From contig NTKV01000007.1 of the NCBI GenBank assembly GCA_002457745.1, positions 1 through 34,428 on the forward strand: DNA of 34,428 bases, given 5' to 3'. Shown piece after piece: positions 31,040-34,428 of this stretch. The notes beneath the pieces are model-generated. The model saw nothing but the letters and a program-made list of their open reading frames with translations. It did no database searches and had not been told where the DNA came from. The stretch's first letter is position 1. Every line of letters begins with the position of its first letter. Origin of the DNA: SAR116 cluster bacterium MED-G06. Its GTDB lineage: Bacteria > Pseudomonadota > Alphaproteobacteria > Puniceispirillales > Puniceispirillaceae. A program made the translations under genes and the position numbers.

Positions 31040-32020
31040 TCAGGCCTCCAGCCTGACCTGCCGGCCGCCCTTGGCTGGCACAATCCAGACATCATCCATC
31101 GGCCACTGGCTTTCATCCTTCTGCACGAGGCGCTTCATCACCTCGACCTGGAACTCGATCCAGCCCATGCGGTGCACCGGGCCAGCCGCGCCCTCGATCT
31201 TGTCGTTCAGCTTGCGAAGTTGCCAGAAGGGCACCGACGGGTAGCTGTGATGCGCGGTGTGATACGGCATCTGCCAGCACAGCCAGCGCATCAGCGCGTT
31301 GGTGCGGGTCGAGCGGGTGTTGTTCAGGATGTCGCTTTCATGCGTCAGGCCAAGATGCTCGATGGTGTTCTGCATCTGGTGGACCGGCTTGGTCAGCACC
31401 ATTGGCAGCAGCCAGAAGGTGACAGCGGCCCAGCTCTGGAAATAGACCGAGACAGCCGCGATCACGAGATAGCCGGCGATATGGAGGCGTGACTCACGGA
31501 TGATCTTCGCCTCGAGCGCCGCACTGATATAGGGCTCGATGATGGTGCCGCTGGCGCGACGCAACAGGCCGGCAACGCGGTTGTACCAATAGGTGAAGCC
31601 CCAGAAATAGAGAAGGTAGCTTTTCAGCGTGTAGGGCGCGCGGGTCAGTTCGCCGTCGCGCTCCCAGTTTGCCGTCCAGCGGTGGTGTGCCTGATGCATC
31701 GCCATATCGTAGTCGCGCGGGAACATCATCAGGAACCCGACACAGCGGCCGAAAATCTCGTTCAGGCGACGGGTGCGGAACACGGTCCAGTGCGACAGCT
31801 CATGCTGCGCGGCATAGAGAAAGTTCACCGCCACACCGAGGCAGAACCCGGTGGCAACAACCCACCAGGTACCCATGGCCAGAAAATGCAGGTAACCGAG
31901 CACCAGAATGGCGCCGACATGGCTGCCAAGCTGCGTCCAGCCGGCAAGGTCCGACTTGGTGTTGAATTCCTTCAACTCGGCGCCGTTCAACAGCTTTCTT
32001 GTGGAAAATGTTTCTTCCAT
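31040..32020 (-). CDS. Fatty acid desaturase-family membrane di-iron enzyme
   Basis: 326 residues (PF00487). Start MEETFSTRK at 32020 has GAGG 8 bases upstream; the longer frame is not supported. The three His boxes are present: HELSH (73-77), HQAHH (109-113) and HTAHH (254-258), with an extra HxxxH-like pair before the third. About four hydrophobic segments surround them, so it is an integral membrane di-iron oxygenase. It could desaturate or hydroxylate a lipid or other hydrophobic compound; O2 and an electron donor are needed. Its partner gene is a sugar-type TIM barrel 5 bases downstream. Confidence 0.87.
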   Translation of the reverse strand: MEETFSTRKLLNGAELKEFNTKSDLAGWTQLGSHVGAILVLGYLHFLAMGTWWVVATGFCLGVAVNFLYAAQHELSHWTVFRTRRLNEIFGRCVGFLMMFPRDYDMAMHQAHHRWTANWERDGELTRAPYTLKSYLLYFWGFTYWYNRVAGLLRRASGTIIEPYISAALEAKIIRESRLHIAGYLVIAAVSVYFQSWAAVTFWLLPMVLTKPVHQMQNTIEHLGLTHESDILNNTRSTRTNALMRWLCWQMPYHTAHHSYPSVPFWQLRKLNDKIEGAAGPVHRMGWIEFQVEVMKRLVQKDESQWPMDDVWIVPAKGGRQVRLEA

Positions 32021-32132
32021 ACTCGTCACCTCATCGAACCAAACAGGACCGCCCTGACCAGAGCGGAACACCATCAGAGCCTAGATTTCACAACCAAAAC
32101 CTGCGATGCGGCGCACGGTCACATGCCGAATG

Positions 32133-33788
32133 CTACATCTTGCTGACGGCGGCGTCTCCCAGATTTTCAACACCGCGTTGCTTCAGAAGCTGGTCAAGCC
32201 AGTCCGGGTCCATTTCCGGGACCGAGCTCAGCAACAGATCGGTATAGGCGTGATGCGGCGGCGTGAACATCTCGTCCTTCGGGCCAGCTTCGACGATCAG
32301 CCCGTCCTTCATCACCACAACCTCGTCGGCGATGGCACGCACCGTCGACAGATCATGGGTGATCAGCATATAGGACAGCTTCATCTCCTCCTGAAGACGG
32401 GTCAGAAGCTTCAGGATGCCCTCGGCAACGAGCTGGTCGAGCGCCGATGTCACTTCGTCACAAATGATGAATTTCGGTTCCGCCGCGAGCGCGCGGGCGA
32501 TGCCGATTCGCTGTTTCTGCCCCCCGGACAGTTCCGAAGGCAGGCGGTTGATATATTCCTTCGGGTTCATCTCGATCAGATCGAGAAGTTCCTCGACACG
32601 GTGGCGCTTGTCCGCCCCCTTCAGCCCGAGATAGAATTCCACCGGCCTGCCGATGATTTCGCCGATGCGTTTTCTCGGGTTCAGCGCGGTATCCGCCATC
32701 TGGTAGATCATCTGTACCTGACGAAGCTGGTCGATGCTGCGCTTGCGATAATCGGCGGGAAGAACCTTGTTCTCAAAGGCAATCTCACCGGTGGTTGGCG
32801 GCAGAAGGCCGGTGATGCAGCGGGCGGTCGTCGATTTGCCGGACCCTGATTCGCCGACCACGGCGACGGTCCGACCTTCATGAATGTCGAAGCTGACATC
32901 GCGGACCACCGGCTCGCCATTCGCATAGGCGGCGGTGACGCCGCGAAGGCTGATCACGGGAACCGCGTCCTTCCTGGCAAGCGGTTTCTGTGGAGTCTGG
33001 AAGCTTCGCACCGCCCACAGCGATTTGGTGTAGGCCTCTGTTGGCGCATCAAGCATGGTGCGGGTATCGGCTTCCTCGACCTCGTCACCGCGCAGCAGCA
33101 CCTTCACGCGATCGGCCATCTGCGCCACCACGGCAAGATCATGGGTGATATAGATGGCGGCTGTCTGGAACTGCTCGACAATCTCGCGGATGGCGACCAG
33201 CACCTCGATCTGCGTTGTCACGTCGAGCGCCGTGGTCGGTTCGTCAAAGATGATCAGGTCGGGACGACAGGACATCGCCATCGCCGTCATCGCGCGCTGC
33301 AACTGTCCGCCGGATACCTGGTGTGGATAGCGGAACCCGATCTCGTCCGGATTGGGAAGGCGCAGCCGGCGATACAGGTCGATGGCGTCGCTTTCGGCCT
33401 CGGGCCGGTTCGACAGCCCATGGAACAGCGGGGCTTCGGAATGCTGGTTGATGATCTTGTGTGCCGGATTGAAGCTTGCCGCCGCGGATTGGGCGACATA
33501 GGCGATCCTCTTGCCAAGAAACTGGCGCTTGGTCTCGGCCGTGGCGGTTACCAGATTGGTGCCGTCAAATTCAACAGATCCGCCGACGATATGACATCCA
33601 TCGCGGGCGAATCCCATCGCCGCCAGGCCAAGTGTGGATTTGCCGGCACCGGATTCGCCAATCAACCCCAGAACCTCGCCGCGGTTCAGATCGAGGCTGA
33701 CATTGTTGATGATTCGTGTTCGCCGTTCATCGGCGATGCCGTCAATTTCCAGATTGCGGATTCTCACTAGGGGCTCGGACGTTGACAT
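32133..33788 (-). CDS. ABC transporter ATP-binding protein with two fused ATPase domains (DppD/DppF type)
   Basis: 551 residues, two ABC ATPases in one chain. Domain 1: Walker [11 protein letters not shown]-loop [12 protein letters not shown], signature VSGGQLQRA, Walker [13 protein letters not shown]. Domain 2: [10 protein letters not shown]-loop [12 protein letters not shown], signature LSGGQKQRI, Walker [13 protein letters not shown]. The order and the C-terminal oligopeptide-type tail identify the peptide/nickel/opine transporter class, in which separate DppD and DppF are often fused. It powers import of a peptide or similar solute from the cytosolic side. The permease gene lies 4 bases upstream; other subunits would continue beyond the window edge. 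Confidence 0.93.
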   Translation of the reverse strand: MSTSEPLVRIRNLEIDGIADERRTRIINNVSLDLNRGEVLGLIGESGAGKSTLGLAAMGFARDGCHIVGGSVEFDGTNLVTATAETKRQFLGKRIAYVAQSAAASFNPAHKIINQHSEAPLFHGLSNRPEAESDAIDLYRRLRLPNPDEIGFRYPHQVSGGQLQRAMTAMAMSCRPDLIIFDEPTTALDVTTQIEVLVAIREIVEQFQTAAIYITHDLAVVAQMADRVKVLLRGDEVEEADTRTMLDAPTEAYTKSLWAVRSFQTPQKPLARKDAVPVISLRGVTAAYANGEPVVRDVSFDIHEGRTVAVVGESGSGKSTTARCITGLLPPTTGEIAFENKVLPADYRKRSIDQLRQVQMIYQMADTALNPRKRIGEIIGRPVEFYLGLKGADKRHRVEELLDLIEMNPKEYINRLPSELSGGQKQRIGIARALAAEPKFIICDEVTSALDQLVAEGILKLLTRLQEEMKLSYMLITHDLSTVRAIADEVVVMKDGLIVEAGPKDEMFTPPHHAYTDLLLSSVPEMDPDWLDQLLKQRGVENLGDAAVSKM

Positions 33789-33792
33789 GGGC

Positions 33793-34428
33793 CTACTCCT
33801 TCAATCCGGACGCGCGGTGCAGCATCCAGTCAACGACGAAATTCACGGCCACCGTCAGCAGCGCAATCGCACCTGCCGCCATCAGCGGCAGCGCCGCTGT
33901 AAGTGGGCTGAGCATCGCGAAATTGATGAAATTCGACAGATCGCGGACCATCGTTCCCCAGTCAGCCAGCGGCGGCTGAATGCCCACACCAAGGAAGGAC
34001 AGCGAGGCAATTGTCAGGAAGACAAAGCAGAATCGAAGCCCGAATTCGGCAAGCAGCGGGGCGAAGGCGTTCGGCGCGATCTCGCGGAAGATCAGATAGG
34101 ACATCTTTTCCCCACGAAGCTTTGCCGCCTCGAAGAAATCCATCACCACGATATTCATCCCGACGGCGCGCGACAGGCGGAATACCCGCGTCGAATCCAG
34201 GACCGCGATGATCAGAACCATCATCAGCGTGATCACCGCCTTCTGCGATCCGAACCAGGTTGTCGCGATCGTCATCAACAGCAGCGCGAAGATCAGTTGC
34301 GGGATCGACATCAGCATGTCGACGATGCGCGACAGCACCTGATCAAGAACGCCGCCGATTGTCGCCGCAAGAAAGCCAAGGCTGATGCCGATGAAAAAGG
34401 CCAGAAGTGTTGTCACAAAAGCAATGCC
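33793..34428 (-). CDS. ABC transporter permease, DppC type (5' end cut off)
   Basis: Frame open to the right window edge, so the N-terminus is missing; about 211 residues remain. Five hydrophobic segments are seen, and the EAA loop typical of ABC permeases reads EAAKLRGEKMSYLIFREIAPNA-like, with the Gly in AAKLRG. SLSFLGVGIQPPLADWGTMV near the C-terminus is characteristic of DppC/OppC permeases. It forms half of the inner-membrane channel served by the fused ATPase 4 bases downstream. The other permease and the binding protein are presumably further right. Confidence 0.92.
   Translation of the reverse strand, partial: GIAFVTTLLAFFIGISLGFLAATIGGVLDQVLSRIVDMLMSIPQLIFALLLMTIATTWFGSQKAVITLMMVLIIAVLDSTRVFRLSRAVGMNIVVMDFFEAAKLRGEKMSYLIFREIAPNAFAPLLAEFGLRFCFVFLTIASLSFLGVGIQPPLADWGTMVRDLSNFINFAMLSPLTAALPLMAAGAIALLTVAVNFVVDWMLHRASGLKE

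Noticed and set aside
1-34428. CRISPR arrays, tRNA or rRNA genes, transposons, phage genes
   Set aside because: No regular 25-40 base repeats with unique spacers, no cloverleaf or rRNA segments and no transposase, integrase or capsid-like proteins were seen; the tandem repeats found are short and lack spacers.

Overview
The window is one contiguous piece of a GC-rich bacterial chromosome with short intergenic gaps and many 1-4 base stop/start overlaps. No rRNA, tRNA, CRISPR array, phage or transposase gene was seen. The gene families suggest a heterotrophic, probably marine alphaproteobacterium living on small organic compounds: a tripartite tricarboxylate transporter (TTT), two formylglycine-type sulfatases, an MttB-family methyltransferase, a PhyH dioxygenase, RidA/DUF1028, several FAD oxidoreductases and a peptide/opine-type ABC transporter. 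The lineage (SAR116-like or a relative) is an inference from gene content only.

Layout. 1-1839 (+): end of a Zn/Mn-type binding protein, then a RidA-family protein overlapping a DUF1028 protein. 1878-3113 (-): flavin monooxygenase. 3331-4901 (+): PhyH dioxygenase and a class I glutamine amidotransferase. 4969-7421 (-): AGE-family sugar isomerase and a FAD oxidoreductase, overlapping by 4 bases. 7792-8214 (+): DUF4149 membrane protein. 8301-15020: a divergent sulfatase locus. The minus arm is tctC-tctB-tctA-sulfatase and the plus arm is marR-sulfatase. A short inverted repeat between the arms overlaps possible -35 boxes of both, and a hairpin-plus-T-run terminator lies between tctC and tctB. 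15111-15925: a small unknown protein and a winged-helix protein. 15922-18754 (-): an operon of an Asp/Glu-racemase-fold enzyme, a sulfotransferase-like protein and an F420-hydrogenase-beta-like iron-sulfur protein, all joined by ATGA overlaps. 18922-19806 (+): SMP-30/gluconolactonase-type hydrolase behind a perfect FadR/GntR-type palindrome.

20000-23487: PPK2 polyphosphate kinase, an XRE regulator divergent from a Nudix hydrolase, a CbbY-like HAD protein without its catalytic aspartates, a four-helix membrane protein and a short exported protein. 23518-25456 (-): a GAF protein followed by three small proteins that look like alpha/beta-barrel (ABM/GYD-type) folds. 25624-30181 (+): an APH-type kinase, an EamA transporter, a non-pyrrolysine MttB-family methyltransferase and an agmatinase-family ureohydrolase. 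30189-34428 (-): a TIM-barrel isomerase/epimerase, a fatty acid desaturase, a double-ATPase ABC protein and a truncated DppC-type permease.

The most coherent candidate system is the sulfatase locus, which reads as uptake and desulfation of an unknown organosulfate under MarR control. The next most interesting are the racemase/sulfotransferase/FrhB-like operon, the GAF plus small-barrel operon, and the kinase/EamA/MttB/ureohydrolase cluster. All functions are read from motifs and gene order; no database search was possible.
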